From positions 90,733,705 through 90,797,704 of the forward strand of contig NC_071398.1 in assembly GCF_022682495.2 (NCBI RefSeq): a stretch of 64,000 nt of DNA, read 5' to 3'. The DNA comes from Desmodus rotundus. Lineage: Eukaryota; Chordata; Mammalia; Chiroptera; Phyllostomidae. The notes beneath the pieces were generated by a model. It was given only the letters and a program-made list of their open reading frames with translations, ran no database searches and was not told where the DNA came from. A program made the translations under genes and the position numbers. This document shows, piece after piece, positions 11,465 through 22,939 of the stretch (its first letter is position 1; each line of letters opens with the position of its first letter).

Positions 11465-12110
11465 TTTCATACTAAGTTTTTGAATATGTAGTACAGTCCC
11501 ATGGCTTAAAACTTCAAAATTACACAAATGTACACACTGAAAAGTCTTGCTGCCACCCTTACACCTCACCCTTGCAGTCTCTAACTCCTTTACCCACGCC
11601 CGCCGGGAGCCGCTTCAAGGGGTTTCTTTGGTGCCATTCAGTGAGTTCTCGTTCAAGGACTCGCAGAGGTAGAAATTCCCGTGTTTTCCCACTATTTGCC
11701 CCCCCGTCCCCACTGCCCCTCTCTTCTTCTAATTCACATTATTATATTGAAGATATTGCCACATGAGGCCACAGAGTGCTTCCCAATAACTACTTTTAAC
11801 TCTTTCTAGTATGGAAAAGTTTAAACTTAGAACATAGAAAGTTCAACCTCTCATAATCTCTGTCCAGCTTCCACAATTATAGATAATTTGTCAATTTTAA
11901 ATTTATTTTTCTACTTTAAAAATGTTGTTGTAGTACTTTAAAGCAAATCCCTGCCAGCATGTTTCCATGTACAAGTTTCTTCATTATTTTTAATGGCTGT
12001 ACACGTGCTCATTCATATAAAGATATGTCCCATAATTTATTTTAACATTCTTCCATTGATGGGTATTTAAGTTGTTTTCATAGCATAATTGTGTTGATAA
12101 AAAGGAATTG
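11465..12110 (-). repeat. Old L1 3' UTR, antisense, interrupted
   Basis: AAAACTTCAAAATTACACAAATG..ACACTGAAAAGTCTTGCTG and TTCTTCATTATTTTTAATGGC..TTCTTCCATTGATGGGTATTT are antisense words of the old L1ME/L1MB type. The C-rich stretch at about 11690-11730 looks like unrelated sequence or strong decay. Confidence 0.65.
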
Positions 12111-12165
12111 CTATATATATATCTATAGATACATAGATACACATACATGCATATACACATGTGGT
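12105..12165. repeat. AT-rich low-complexity tract
   Basis: A run of TATATATATATCTATAGA followed by imperfect ATAC/ATAG/CATA units lies at the end of the antisense L1 fragment. Confidence 0.7.
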
Positions 12166-12445
12166 ATAATTTTTTTACTATTTAAAGACTTTATAAAAAT
12201 AAATTCACTAATCGAAAAAGGAAACCCTTTATTAGTCCGTGGTTTCAATGGGGAGTCCATGAAGTGTACTCACTGCAGGGTTTGAGCAGTGCCATGGAGG
12301 CTGCAGAAGCTCGGGGTTAACTACCTGCCTACCTTAATGCTCTTCTCACATTTTCACGATTAAGAAAGCTCTGGATTTCCCGAATCCTGTCTTCTGTTTT
12401 CTTTGCAAGGCCTTTCTCAACTCACCCAGAATTTTCTCCAGAATG

Positions 12446-12660
12446 TCTCAGTTCAGCTCTATTGATATATTGGGCTGCATACGTTTTTGCTTTGGGGGTC
12501 GTCCTGTGCATTGTAGGATGTGGGGCACCATCTCTGGTCTCTACCCACGAGATGCCAGTAGCCCTCCCCACTCCCACTTTCATTTTGATCATCAAAAATG
12601 TCTGCAGGCGTTGCCCAGTGTCCCCCAGGGAACAATCTGCGCCCTTGAGCGTTACTGCTG
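12446..12660. mobile_element. MER20-like hAT-Charlie element
   Basis: GTCCTGTGCATTGTAGGATG, GGTCTCTACCCACGAGATGCC, AAAATGTCTGCAGGCG and CAGTGTCCCCCAGGGAACAA follow the MER20 consensus. MER20 is a non-autonomous hAT-type DNA transposon of eutherians. It codes for no protein; the frames across it are shadows. MER20 copies have been reported as regulatory elements in other mammalian settings. Confidence 0.8.
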
Positions 12661-13740
12661 CTGTCTTACAGCAAAGGGAGGAAAACTGGACAAGATGGCA
12701 AACAGCACACAGAGAAACCTCTCAAGGTCTACTAACTAATATCCAAACAAGGAGAACAGTTAGACTGGATTATGCTTCTGTTTCGTTTTCCATTTCAGAG
12801 CCAATTGCTTCTTTGTTTAACTAAGAAGTTCTAATTTACTAGTTTAAACAAGGCTTGAGAAGAGAAGTAGAAGCAGAAGGCTAGTGAATGAATTTACTAA
12901 TTCCTCTTTCCAGCCAGTGACCTTGGTTGATATTTCTTAGCAGTGATATATCTCAAGCACTATTTATCTTTTTACCTCTGATAGTCATATTTTGTATATT
13001 TATTTTGTGATATAATGCCTTGTTTTCCATTGAATGTCTCCGAGTGAACTCTATGAAGTTGAAACATTTTTTATGTGACTTGAATTTTTATCCAAGTTTT
13101 TATTAATTTCTGCATCAAAAGGTCTGTGTTTCCATCTCTGTGACTCTCAGAATGTGCATGCGTCTTAGAACTGGCCACTGACTTCAGAGAAAGTGGAAGA
13201 GGAGTCTGAAGGAGTCACTTTTATCTTCCTGTTGGAGAAACAATTTGTCTTGTCTGGAGAGGGAAGAACGGAACTGAATTTTCCCAGCCTAGGATATAAA
13301 CTAAACATGCTGTCAGGTGCCCAGAGACCCTGCCTAGCTATCAGGGTCAGTTCACTTGCCTACTCTTCTAAGAGGTTCCTGGACATACTTGCTAAGAAAA
13401 ACTGTTTTTTCTCATACTCTTGCTCCTACAGTGTCCTTTAGGACTGCTGACATGATGAAGTGAGGACATATGTCCCCTTTTAATCTGGCCCCTCTATTTG
13501 GCTGTGAGCATGAACCCACTCATATGTATCCCTATAATTCCTAGTATTCGTTACCTTACTTGGTTCATACTAGCTGCCAAATAAATCTCAGTTTAGTTTG
13601 AATTGGTTAAATAATTGAACCCTTTCCTCTCAACCTTCTGACTGCTTGAGAAATATGTATTACTTATTCCTTTTGGAGTTTATACATTTGGGATATTCCT
13701 TCTATGCCCAGAGAAAAACATTCCTGTTACATTCAGTGAA
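12661..13740. other. Unassigned sequence
   Basis: No named repeat or coding exon. AT-rich between about 12940 and 13100. Confidence 0.4.
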
Positions 13741-13744
13741 AGAT

Positions 13745-13963
13745 GACTTTCACCACCACCATTATCATCACTCTAAATAAATACCTCTCCTGTGCCAGGC
13801 GTTTTACACAGAATCTCATCTGGTATATTGCAAAGTAGGCGTTCTTACGCCCGTTTTTCAGATGAGTTAGAAAGCTGAAGCTCAGAAAGGTTGAGAAACT
13901 TATCCAAGGTCACCCACCTAGTAAGTGGGCAGGCTAGAACACAAACTGGGATCTCTGGTTTCT
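13745..13963 (-). repeat. MIR SINE, antisense
   Basis: CCCGTTTTTCAGATGAG, AAGCTGAAGCTCAGAAAGGTTG and CCAAGGTCACCCACCTAGTAAG are the reverse complement of the MIR core and 5' half. Confidence 0.85.
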
Positions 13964-13982
13964 AAGTATCTACTTTTTCTCA

Positions 13983-14190
13983 TCCTAGCTGGTGTGGCTC
14001 AGTGGATGGAGCGCAGGCTTGCAAACCAAAAATTTGCTGGTTTGATTCCCAGTCAGGGCACATTCCTGGGTTGCCTACCGGGTCCCCAGTTGGGGGTGTG
14101 GGAGAGGCAACTGATAGATGTTTCTCTCACATATTGGTGTTTTTTTTCCCCTCCCTGCTCCTCTCTCTAAAAATAAATAAGATTTAAAAT
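13983..14190 (+). mobile_element. VES SINE (bat tRNA-derived SINE)
   Basis: Starting at CTAGCTGGTGTGGCTCAGTGG, it has an A-box-like TGGCTCAGTGG, a B-box-like GGTTTGATTCC, the CAGTCAGGGCACAT word, a T/C-rich tail region and an A-rich end (AAAAATAAATAAG). The flanks aagtatctactttttc (13964-13979) and aaatatctgcttttcc (14191-14206) look like a mutated target-site duplication. The element is transcribed by Pol III and mobilised in trans by L1. Confidence 0.92.
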
Positions 14191-16240
14191 AAATATCTGC
14201 TTTTCCCACTGTGTCCTTTCACTACAAGATACAGGAGAGTTTCTGGGGAAGGTCCAATGTGGAGTAAAAGCTTTGGTTAAAGACGTTCTTATTTTATCCC
14301 CTAGCAGAATATTTAAAACCTTGGCGGTCTCTGAGATTTCTCTTCCACAGGAGAGAATCCATTCTCTGTCAGGGTTGGAGGAACACAGGCCTCCTGCCTG
14401 GATAGTGAGTTTGTTCACAGTAACACGTGGGTACATTGGAAAGGTCATCTCGGGAAGTAAGACCCTTGTGGCATGTTCCAGCCTTGTTTCCTCCTGTCCT
14501 GGAGGTCATAGCTGTGGCCTTGTGCAGGGAACAGTTTGGAACGGAGTTTCTGTGGCCCAGTAGGGAGAAGTTAGGGTGGGGCCAACCCTGCGAACATCAA
14601 AGCCCAATGTCGTTTTCGTGGTTTCTGCTCAGCAACCTCTTGAGCAATTCTTTTTGTAGTTTTTTTTTTTTTTCTTTACTCCTTTGCTTCTGACCTATCT
14701 TGGATAAGGAAACTATGAAACTTGTCCAAACTAAGAGAATTTTGAGAAGAGGGTACTCCATGTGTGGCTAAATAATTGCAGTGGGCTATCAGAACTCTTC
14801 TGCAAAAACCAGGATGCATGGTTTCCCTATTTTGGAGGTCCTATTTCCATCACATTTCAGAGACCCAGCGCTGAGTGCCTCTGACATCCTTAAACACAGA
14901 GACCACACCCGTACAGGCTGGCTGGAAAACCTCATGAGGCAGAAAAACGGACGGGGCCTTTCCTAAGCTGCAGGACCTTGAATGAGCCACTGAACCTCAC
15001 TGAAATCGGTTTTTTCATGTATATAGTGGAGGCAGTGGTGTTTAACTCAAGAAGCTTATGCGGAATAAATATCACAGGTACTACTCATGGTGCATAGTAG
15101 TCCCTTTCTCAGCTGGGTTGGGGGCCCTGGTCGCTGGTTGGAGTGGTAGGGACCACTGGGTATCCGGTCCAAGTTCAAGAGAATGCCAGACACATTGAGA
15201 GGTGATTTGAGTTTCAGGTTCCTGTAATTTGAAGATTCTTGGCCCAATCATAGTTAATAGAAGTGAAGTCCACTTATTTTTGTCCACCAGCTGGGAATGA
15301 GGAGAGAAACAAATGAGAGAAGAGAGTATTATAAAACATGCTCCTCGTGCTGCCCTGGGGACAGGCCAGTGAAGGGTTGCAGGGAGGCACTGACACAAGC
15401 CTCCCTCGTGACAACTGGAGATAAAATGGAGCTAATCTCGGTTCCTTTGTTTGCAGTTGCTACCAGAGCAGTGAGGATCTGAAGGAAAGAGCTGTGACCC
15501 TAAGCTTAGGGCTGGAGGAGGCCCCTGTTTTGACCTTTTACCTGTTTCCTGGCGGCAGGCTTGCAGGTCTCCTCATTCAACAATGCTCTTTCGGGCCCCC
15601 GAGCCCAGGGAGCATTTTCTAGACTAGTGGGAGTTTAGGAAAGACTGTTTGGCACTGGGTTTCCTTGTTAAGATGCACTGCACCTTACACTTCTTGTCCT
15701 GAGGAAGGAGCAAGGGGGCCCTGCTGCCTGAGACCTATTAGTTTGCTTAGAAGGTAAAATGCTGAGCCCAGTGCTTGCCTGGTCAATGCTGACTTCCAGT
15801 TATGCTGAAACAGCTCAAAGATAGGCAGTGTGATGTCTGTTCCCTGAGACTAAGCTGAGAACACCATGTAAATGATAGTCACAGATTCCATCCGAAGGGA
15901 CAAGGACTCAACTGACTCTGGTTACAGGCTATTGGAAGAGCCCAGCACACAGCTGGGCTTTGGTTGGTGCCCAGGGTCATGGAGGATGTCACTCACTATT
16001 CTCTTCTTCCCTACCTTGGAGCCCCTTCTCAAGGCCTAGAATTGTCTCTGTTCTCAGCACTCCAGGCTCCTAGCTCTTCCAGTGGGATGAGAAGCAAATG
16101 TGCTGAAATGCTAGAAGGCACATGGCTGGGCTGCTATTTCTGGCTTGGGCTGAACTCAGAAGTCCTAGAAAGAATGTTTCTGACACTGCTTATCTTCTGA
16201 GAATCCATGAGGCTTAGGGACACACTCTGCCTGGCTGTGC
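14191..16240. other. Largely unassigned sequence
   Basis: It contains a poly-T tract at about 14660-14675 and a weak MIR-like stretch at about 14965-15060 (GGACCTTGAATGAGCCACTGA). Frames such as 14273-14563 and 15081-15398 have no domain or splice support. Confidence 0.4.
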
Positions 16241-16244
16241 TCAG

Positions 16245-16870
16245 TACTCAGTACTTATTTACACAACAGGCTTGCGGACAGTTCATAAGAGAACAAAACA
16301 GACTTAACGTTCCTGCTTCCATTGGGTTGATATTCTAGCAAGAGGAAGACAGATAATAAATCAAAAGTATAATAAATAATCATTTAATGTTAGAAGATGT
16401 TAAATGCTATGGAAAAAAGAAACAGTAGAGTGGAGTAAAGGGGATCAGGAGTGCTGGGGAGGTTGCAGTATTAGAGCCATGGTCAGACTAGATGTCATCG
16501 TCGAGAGGGAGATTGCAAAGACTTAAAGAGGTTAACAGGTTTAACTTAGCTTCTATCTGAGGGAAGAGTGACAAGGCAGAGGAAACTGCTAGGGAAAGGT
16601 ACAGAGATGGGAAGATGTCTAGCATGTTCCAGGAACAGCAAGGAAGTCAGTGTAGCCAGAGCAGAGGGAACAAAGACGAGTGTGGTAGCGGAGTCAGAGA
16701 AGCGGCAACTATGGGGGAAGCATTGATCCTACAGGGCCTTGTAAACCTTGTGGAGACCTTGGTTTTACTTTGAGTGAAATAGAAAGTCACTTCAGGACTT
16801 TTGAGAAGTGGATGATCCGATATGTTTCAGCATCTCTCTGGAACGGTGGCAGCCTGCTTTCTGGATATTT
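16245..16870 (-). repeat. L2 LINE 3' region, antisense
   Basis: Read on the minus strand it follows L2: the top strand has ACGTTCCTGCTTCCATTGGG..GATATTCTAGCAAGAGG, CATGTTCCAGGAACAGCAAGG and CTACAGGGCCTTGTAAACC, each an antisense L2 word in the expected order. It is long but diverged. Confidence 0.7.
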
Positions 16871-16974
16871 CTAAACCCCCACATAACAACGGACAGAGAA
16901 GCTGGAATGAAACTAAAAACCCTTGGGTGACATTTAGCTCAAAACTATGAGGGAAGACCCCCTAAAAAGGAATT

Positions 16975-17420
16975 TATTTATAAAGAATTGTGTATTTATT
17001 CTTACATGTTTAAACTTCAGTCACCTTCAAAGTACTCTCCATTAGATGCAATACACCCATTGAGTCTTTTTTCCCACTGCTCAAAACAGTTTTTGAACAC
17101 AATTTTGATGCCTTTTCGTGTTTCTGCCATTTTTTATTCTCACCTCTTCCACATCAGAAAAGTGTTTCCTTTTGAGGAATTTTTTCACTAGGGAAAACAA
17201 AAAAAAAGTCACTCAGGGCAAGATTGGGTAAATAGGGAGGGTGAGGCATAGGGGTCATGTCGTTTTTTGCTCAAAAACTGCCGAACACTCAGCACAGTGT
17301 AGGGAGGTGTGCATGTAAATCACCCATTATAAAATGGGCAAATGCATGGGTCTTCAAAAAAATTCACTGAAGCCTAACGCAGCCTCTCACAACAACACCA
17401 GTTGGCACACTGATACAGAT
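16975..17420 (-). pseudogene. Decayed mariner-family transposase (C-terminal part)
   Basis: On the minus strand one frame at 17021-17103 ends in a stop and reads through CFEQWEKRLNGCIASNGEYF, a typical mariner transposase C-terminus. Upstream, in a different frame at about 17187-17249, lies PHPPYLPNLALSDFFFVFP, which corresponds to the block carrying the third catalytic Asp of the DD34D triad; that Asp appears to be kept, while the preceding conserved PD reads PN. The A8-9 and other runs have shifted frames, so no intact transposase can be made. No terminal inverted repeats were identified. The first two catalytic Asp regions are missing or unrecognisable further upstream (17250-17420). Confidence 0.8.
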
Positions 17421-17908
17421 GGGTTCCTACAACACTTATCTAGGACATCATTCCATAGTCCAGTTTGTTCTCAGTCTGTACTTGCCCTGTTCCATTTTCT
17501 TAAGCCCCTGTTTCCTGCTAGTTTATTTGATAGATGAAATTGAGTTAGATAATATTGGTAATGGTTTAAGAAACTTGAGCAATGCATACATTTTGACAAA
17601 TGCTTTTTAAGCCATGACTTGGAGGAATAAATTATGATGGAAACACTTGTCACTTAGAAGCAGTGGGATCACTTTGCCAAAGCAGGAAGCTTGATTCTCT
17701 GCCAAACAAAGTCCTCTTGTGAGTCTAGCCTGAAGAATAAGCTCATGATGAATGCCCTGCAAGCATCAGAAGTATTTGTTCCCCTACAGCCCTTACCCAG
17801 ACCCCTTCTGTTTCTCTTAGCCTCAGTATGTTGAGTGGTTGCTTCCTTGTGGAGCCACTGAGCATGGAGAAAGCACGCAGTGATGGAGGAAGGGGCACTG
17901 AGTCTCAC
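17421..17908. other. Unassigned sequence next to the exon candidate
   Basis: On the minus strand this would be the intron following the candidate exon at 17909-18317. The frame stays open past the proposed donor to about 17823, but the coding-like third-position pattern fades there. Confidence 0.4.
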
Positions 17909-18317
17909 TTCTGCAGGACTTCTCAGGATAGAGGCTTGTAGTCTTATGTTCTGGGGTCTGGGGAGTCTGGTCACTGTCTCTCAGGACAGTCTGGACCCAG
18001 GGTTCAAAGTCATGGGTGTATGAGGAGAATACACTGCCCCTTGTAATCTCTGCATCACCCCACAGAGAGGGGTAGCGGAAGAATTTGGTGGTGGAAAAAT
18101 TGCCTGTGTTTTCCTCCATTCCTTCTTCAGCATCCAACCTCAGTTCTCTCAGCAGGTAGTGCGTGAAGCTGGGCTTCTCAGCAGCCGTGTTGACAGACCC
18201 TCCAGGCAATGGGCAAGGAGGTGTGTCCAGCCAGTGGATGAGTGGACACTCACGTTCGGCCTCCGGCCTCACACTCTGCAGACAATCCACGTTCAGTTCC
18301 CAGAAGTCATCTTTGGC
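17909..18317 (-). CDS. Candidate internal coding exon, gene unknown
   Basis: Seen: on the minus strand a polypyrimidine tract ending ttttttgtctcaaag precedes an open frame starting AKDDFWELNVDCLQSVRPEA. It stays open for 136 codons and reaches AGAA|GTGAGA, a near-consensus donor (GT at 17907-17908). The frame continues without a stop beyond the donor to 17823. Third positions are rich in G/C (GAC, TTC, CTG, AAC, GTG), unlike surrounding AT-rich sequence. Composition is acidic and tryptophan-containing (DDFWELN, IHWLD, SLWGD, EPWVQ). No transmembrane segment, zinc finger or coiled coil is visible. The exon would enter in phase 0 and leave in phase 1. I do not recognise the family. It could be an exon of a poorly conserved gene, a fossil exon, or a chance frame. 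No matching neighbouring exon was found with confidence. Confidence 0.45.
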
Positions 18318-18780
18318 CTTTGAGACAAAAAATTATACAGGAGAAAAGGGTGTTAGGGTATTTGTCCTCTAGAGGAGACAGTGTGTAGTTGAAGATTTTC
18401 CATGATGGTGGCTCCTTGCCCCCGTAGATTTCCAAGAGGCAGGTATTGGACTTGTGAGCACCAATCCTTTACATTATAGGACTTTTATTTTGAGATTTAT
18501 ATTGGCCCTCAGAGTATCCATAAACCTGAAATTGTATAAAAATCTTAAAATGTATATTTGTTTCTGGAGATTTAGGCTATAGTTGTTTTTTTGTGGTTTT
18601 TTTTTTTTTTTTGAAATCAGATTCTTCGTACGAGTGAGACCAAAAATTGTTTCTAAAAACAATAACACTGTCCTTTGCTATCCCTTTTATTATCCCCATG
18701 TGGTTAAATATGTTCTCCTTCTCACTTTCTGCTACTTTCTTGTATAATTTTTAACCATTAAAATAATAATAAAAAACACT
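18318..18780. other. Unassigned sequence with T-rich tract
   Basis: A T-rich run (T6, GTGG, then T16 or so) lies at about 18585-18613. AT-rich sequence follows. No gene is seen. Confidence 0.4.
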
Positions 18781-18784
18781 AACA

Positions 18785-18960
18785 AATATTTGCCCAGGCA
18801 TTTAGAATATCAAAATTCTGAAGGTTCTTTGACAGGCTTCACGGAGACCCTGTGAGGCTGACCACTGTGTTTTAAAGAGGAGGAAACTGAGGCCCAGAGA
18901 GGCCGGTAGGTAATCCAAGGCGAATCTAGGATTCAGCTCTGGTCTTTCTCACTCCGAAGG
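18785..18960 (-). repeat. MIR SINE, antisense
   Basis: TTTTAAAGAGGAGGAAACTG, AGGCCCAGAGAGGCC and CTAGGATTCAGCTCTGGTC are the reverse complement of the MIR core. Confidence 0.75.
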
Positions 18961-20197
18961 CAACTCTTCTCTCACTCCACACAGAGCTGAAAGAGTGTAA
19001 CTTGACACTCCATCTGTAGCCAGATGCCAAGGAATTGTGTGCACATAGGAAAAAAGTCCTACTATGCAAAGATACTTAGTTGTTGGTGGGAAAGGATGAT
19101 TCGTTTCACTTGTAGACAACTTGCCTCTGACACATCTCACTAGGTGGTGTGTGTGTATGTGTGTGTCTCAGAGGTGCTGGGAAGCTGTTTTTTTAGCAGC
19201 GATTGATGGACTAGGGTGGAAAAATATTCCTACAAAGGAAAATATTTCCTTTCTACCAGTTCTCAGAAATGTCTCCTACCATTGCCCGTCTCCCAATTTT
19301 CATCTGTAAACGGTTGAGACTGAAAGGAGCTTTGCAGTGAAGTTCAAACAGCTGCCCACTCACATTTTTCTAGCCCACAGGTTGTTTCTCTACCCAACAA
19401 ACATCATCCTATGTAGGACAGTCTCTTATGGCTGTAACAATACCCTGAAGACATATCTCCGACAGTTCAGGAGTTCACATGCTTATTAAGTTCCTCGTTT
19501 GCCATCTGTGTTCTTTTTGGACAGGCTTAACATTCCCCAGACCCTGGAGAACAGGCTGCAGGGGGATTGTGCCATACTGACTTAAAGCTAAAGTTCCACG
19601 TTGTTGTTCTCTATAATCTGGATCTGTAGTCCCTAGGAATCCTGCCGAGTCACGTGCCCTCTCCCATCTCCTGAGGCCACACAACCTCCGGGCAAGGAGA
19701 GACCCCATGTCCCTGGGACTACATGGGGGGGAGTGAGGGAGAGCCAGACACAAGGCACAAACCAGCTGGTCTCCTGGCCACATCCTCGCCCCTCTCTTTC
19801 CTGCCCCTGGAGCTTGAACCCACTGTACAAACACACCGAATCTGTCTTGTTATGTAAGTTTCTTGGTCCCTGAGCTGGGTGACTCAGCGTGAGGTGGTTC
19901 CCTGCTCTTTCCCAGCCTGGGGCAGCATGCTGGCTAGTGCCAGGTCAGCGGCAAACTGCAATGGAAAACAAGGCTTGCTAATGGGGTCCAGCTGAGCAGT
20001 CTCCATCCCCCATGGCGTCCGGTGAGCCCGGGAAGCCCATGGAAACCATCCGAGGGCTGTTGTGAACTGACCCATGGGTGGAATTCTTCATTGCTCTGCT
20101 CACGCCCTGTGCCCTCCTCTTCTCACCTTTGGCTGAGGATCACAGAAGTTCGCCATCTGGTTCTCCTTTGCCTCGAGGCCACCACTTGCTGGGTCCC
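18961..20197. other. Unassigned sequence
   Basis: A short GT-rich run lies at about 19146-19168. The minus-strand frames at 19475-19836 are long but lack splice or domain support. Confidence 0.4.
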
Positions 20198-20564
20198 TGT
20201 TATGGACTGAATATTTGTAGCCCCCCAAAGTGATATGGTAAAGTCCTAACCCCCTAATGTGATGGTGTTAGGAGATAGGGCTCTTGGGAGGTTCAGAGGA
20301 AGTCATAAAGGTAGAGTCTCCATGATGGGATTAGTGCCCTTGTAGGAGGAGAAAGAGACCAGAGCCCCTATCCTCTCTGCCATGTTAGGATACAGCAAGA
20401 AGGTGGCCATCTGTAAGCAAGGAAGAGGGTCCTCACTAGAACCCCACAAGGCCGGCACCATAATCCCAGACTTCTAGCTTCCAGAACTGTGAGAAAATAA
20501 ATTTCTGTTCTTTAAGCCACAAAGTCTATGGTATTTGTTATAGCACCCCAAGCTGACTAAGACA
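20198..20564 (+). mobile_element. MaLR solo LTR (MLT1-type)
   Basis: The element starts TGTTATGGACTGAATATTTG and ends GCTGACTAAGACA, with internal words GTGATGGTGTTAGGAGATAG, TGGGATTAGTGCCCTTGTAG and CCAGAACTGTGAGAAAATAA (containing AATAAA). All fit an MLT1-type LTR of the ERVL-MaLR group. TG...CA ends are flanked by gtccc (20193-20197) and gcccc (20565-20569), a likely 5-bp duplication with one change. There is no internal region, so this is a solo LTR. Confidence 0.88.
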
Positions 20565-20995
20565 GCCCCCCTCCCCCAACCTCAGTCTCATCTCTGGGCT
20601 CTAGTGAGGCTCGGGAAGAAAGTGACACTGGGGCAGGAGGATGTGCCCTTAGGTGTGGCTCAACTGGACCCAAACCCTGTCCCTCCTCCACCCCAGATCC
20701 AGAGCACAGAGTAGGAAATAAATTGGGGACACCAGCTATAGAGAGGATAGACTCTGGCTGATTTTGGTCTGCATCTGGCTCTCCCTCACTTTCCTCCCAT
20801 GCAGGCGGGTCATTGAGTTTCCTTTCCAGGACAGGGACAGGTGCTGACATCCTGCTAACTATGGGACAAGGAGCCAGAGACCTCAGATTCTCATACAGGC
20901 TTTGCCACTAACCAGGTGTTCAGGGTTAAGCAGATCACTTTTTCTCTCTGCCCCAGTGACACCTGCCTTAGATTTGTCATTCAATAATAAACATT
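20565..20995. other. Unassigned sequence
   Basis: The minus-strand frame at 20557-20850 starts with ATG just after a possible acceptor (tagttagcag), but it ends inside the MaLR LTR edge and shows no family features. I do not call it. Confidence 0.4.
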
Positions 20996-20997
20996 GT

Positions 20998-21265
20998 CTT
21001 GCTCTTCCCAGTGTTGGGATGTGGCGCTAAACAAGGCAGCTGTGGTCCCTGCCCTAATGGGAACTGCATTCTAGAGTGAAGGGACAGCACGGAAACACGT
21101 AAATAAGACGATCACTGACTGTGACAAGTGTTTTGAGGAAGAGAAACAAAGTGATGAAATAGGGAAGAACTTCAAGGAGGTGATATTTATCCAAAAGCCT
21201 CCACCTACAAGCTGAGAAAGAGCCAGTCCTGTCAACCAGGGAAGAGATTTCCAGGCAGAATTATG
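20998..21265 (-). repeat. L2 LINE 3' end, antisense
   Basis: GTGGTCCCTGCCCTAATGGG..CTGCATTCTAGAGTG, GTGACAAGTGTTTTGAGG and CCAGGGAAGAGATTTCCAGGC are antisense L2 words in order. Confidence 0.7.
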
Positions 21266-22155
21266 GGCTAAAAAAGTAACAGTGTTTTCAAACTATACAG
21301 TGCAACACAGATGTCAAGTTTAAGATGAGTTAAAGTGCCTTCATTCTCTATTGCTTTGGCCTACATGCCTTGATCAGAGCCTAGTGTTAGCAAAACAGGC
21401 TAGTGTCTGGAATTCAGTGTTGGGATAATTTAAGTCCAACAGGAGGCCATTGCAGGGGCTCCTGGTGGGAGGGTGTGGTGGAAGGAGGAGTGGACTGAGA
21501 GTTCTGTTTTTTAGGACATGGTGATCTAATTTATACAGAGGCCCTTCTCCTCCCGCAGCGTCGGGTCTCCAAATGCTTCAGTTCTTTGTCACCCTTCTTT
21601 CAACATTCATCGCACATTTATGGACCACCTGCTAAGAAGCAGGGATCCTCCCCTCCGGAACTCAGGAAGTAACAGCCTCTCCTGCTTGTCTTAGGCCTGT
21701 GGAGGCCACTTTTCCCAGCCTGTCCCTGCTTGGGTCCATGTTGGCTACGGTCCATTTTGTTTGTTATTTTGCTCTTCAGCTAGATCCCATTGGGGCTCCA
21801 GCACGTTGTTTGGTAAATTAATGCCATTTGTGACCCAGAGGGGCCATCTAGGGGCTGGAATGTTTCAGCAGGTGCTGTTTCTCTCTGGACAAATGTCTGG
21901 AGACATGCGGGGTGGTCATGCAGGCCACCTCCCTGAGGGAATCCGAGTAGCAAGATCCATCAGCTGACCAACTGAACGCACCTCAGCATGGTGGGCACGG
22001 TGAGGCTCACTGCTTCACATTCCCTGTGAGCACGTTTCCTGAGAGTCAAGAGCACTGGACAGAGAGCCACAGCAGCAGGTTTCCGCCTGCCAAGTGTGGC
22101 CTGATCTGCAGCTTTGTATCTGTTAGTCTCTAACCTTCTCCATGTGGCTTTAGGG
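21266..22155. other. Unassigned sequence
   Basis: No repeat or coding exon is recognised; open frames such as 21761-21967 have no support. Confidence 0.4.
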
Positions 22156-22158
22156 GGA

Positions 22159-22338
22159 CAGTGGTTTTTAAACTTCAGGGGTCATCAGCATTCTCTTAGA
22201 CCTTGTGAGAGTGGAGGATCTCAGACCTGCTGAGTCAGTCGCTCATTAAATTGGGGGTAGGGTAGGAATCTGCATTTTTAATGGGCATTGAAGAGTGGCT
22301 CTGATTGCAAGTAAACTTCAGTTTGGGAAACATGGCTG
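22159..22338. mobile_element. MER5A-like hAT element
   Basis: It begins CAGTGGTTTTTAAACTTCAG and ends TTTGGGAAACATGGCTG, close to the paired termini of MER5A. The internal AGGAATCTGCATTTTTAATG also matches. It is a short non-autonomous hAT-Charlie DNA transposon with no coding capacity. Confidence 0.75.
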
Positions 22339-22935
22339 TCAAACGTGGTCACCACTAATGGTTCCTTCAGATAATTCCTCCCTTTAAGGGCTGATTCCTC
22401 AGTGAGCCTTGAAGCCAGGCTTCCAGAACCCCTCAGGGGAAGCCCTGACACTTCACACAGTGCCGGGGCCCAGAGAGTGTACTCAGTAATGCTGGCTGAA
22501 TGAACAAAAGGGCCAAGCGACTTGGACAGAGGGGATGGGGAATTGGGTAAACTGTTCATGGCTAGTTGTGCCATTAGAATGCAAATTCCAAAAAAGTAAA
22601 GGGCATGTTCTTAATTAATCCCTGGGCCTGATACATACTGGAAATGCTGAATGAAGTAACGACATCACCTACTTCTCTGTCTCCCTTGGGTGAGAGAGAA
22701 GATCTGAAAACCCATGGAGGTAGACCTACCCTATCTGTAGAAATGCCCTGTTTCCCCAAATATCTGATTCAAACTGGCTCCCATAGGATCAGTATTATAT
22801 GATTAAAACCCGAAGTCAGGCACACCCAGTGACATGGCAAACACATTGACTCATCATAATAAAGTGAGTCATGCAATTTCTACTGTAGTAAGAAAGGATG
22901 GGATGGTTTATGTCCCTTTCTTCGCTTTAAATATC
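22339..22935. other. Unassigned sequence with L2-like tail fragments
   Basis: Short words such as ACTCAGTAATGCTGGCTGAATG (near 22480) and ACTGGAAATGCTGAATGAAG (near 22640) resemble L2 3' tails, but the flanking body is not recognisable. Confidence 0.4.
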
Positions 22936-22939
22936 AGGG

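Noticed and set aside
13990..14050. Possible tRNA gene (A and B boxes present)
   Set aside because: The boxes belong to the tRNA-derived head of a VES SINE; there is no full cloverleaf. The same applies to the other five VES copies.
13925..14187. Two overlapping plus-strand open frames
   Set aside because: They are translations of the VES SINE (AGVAQWMERRLANQ-type reading), not genes.
20557..20850. 97-residue minus-strand frame with ATG near an acceptor-like site
   Set aside because: Its end overlaps the edge of the MLT1 LTR and it has a low-complexity Gly/Pro/Ser composition; no family match.
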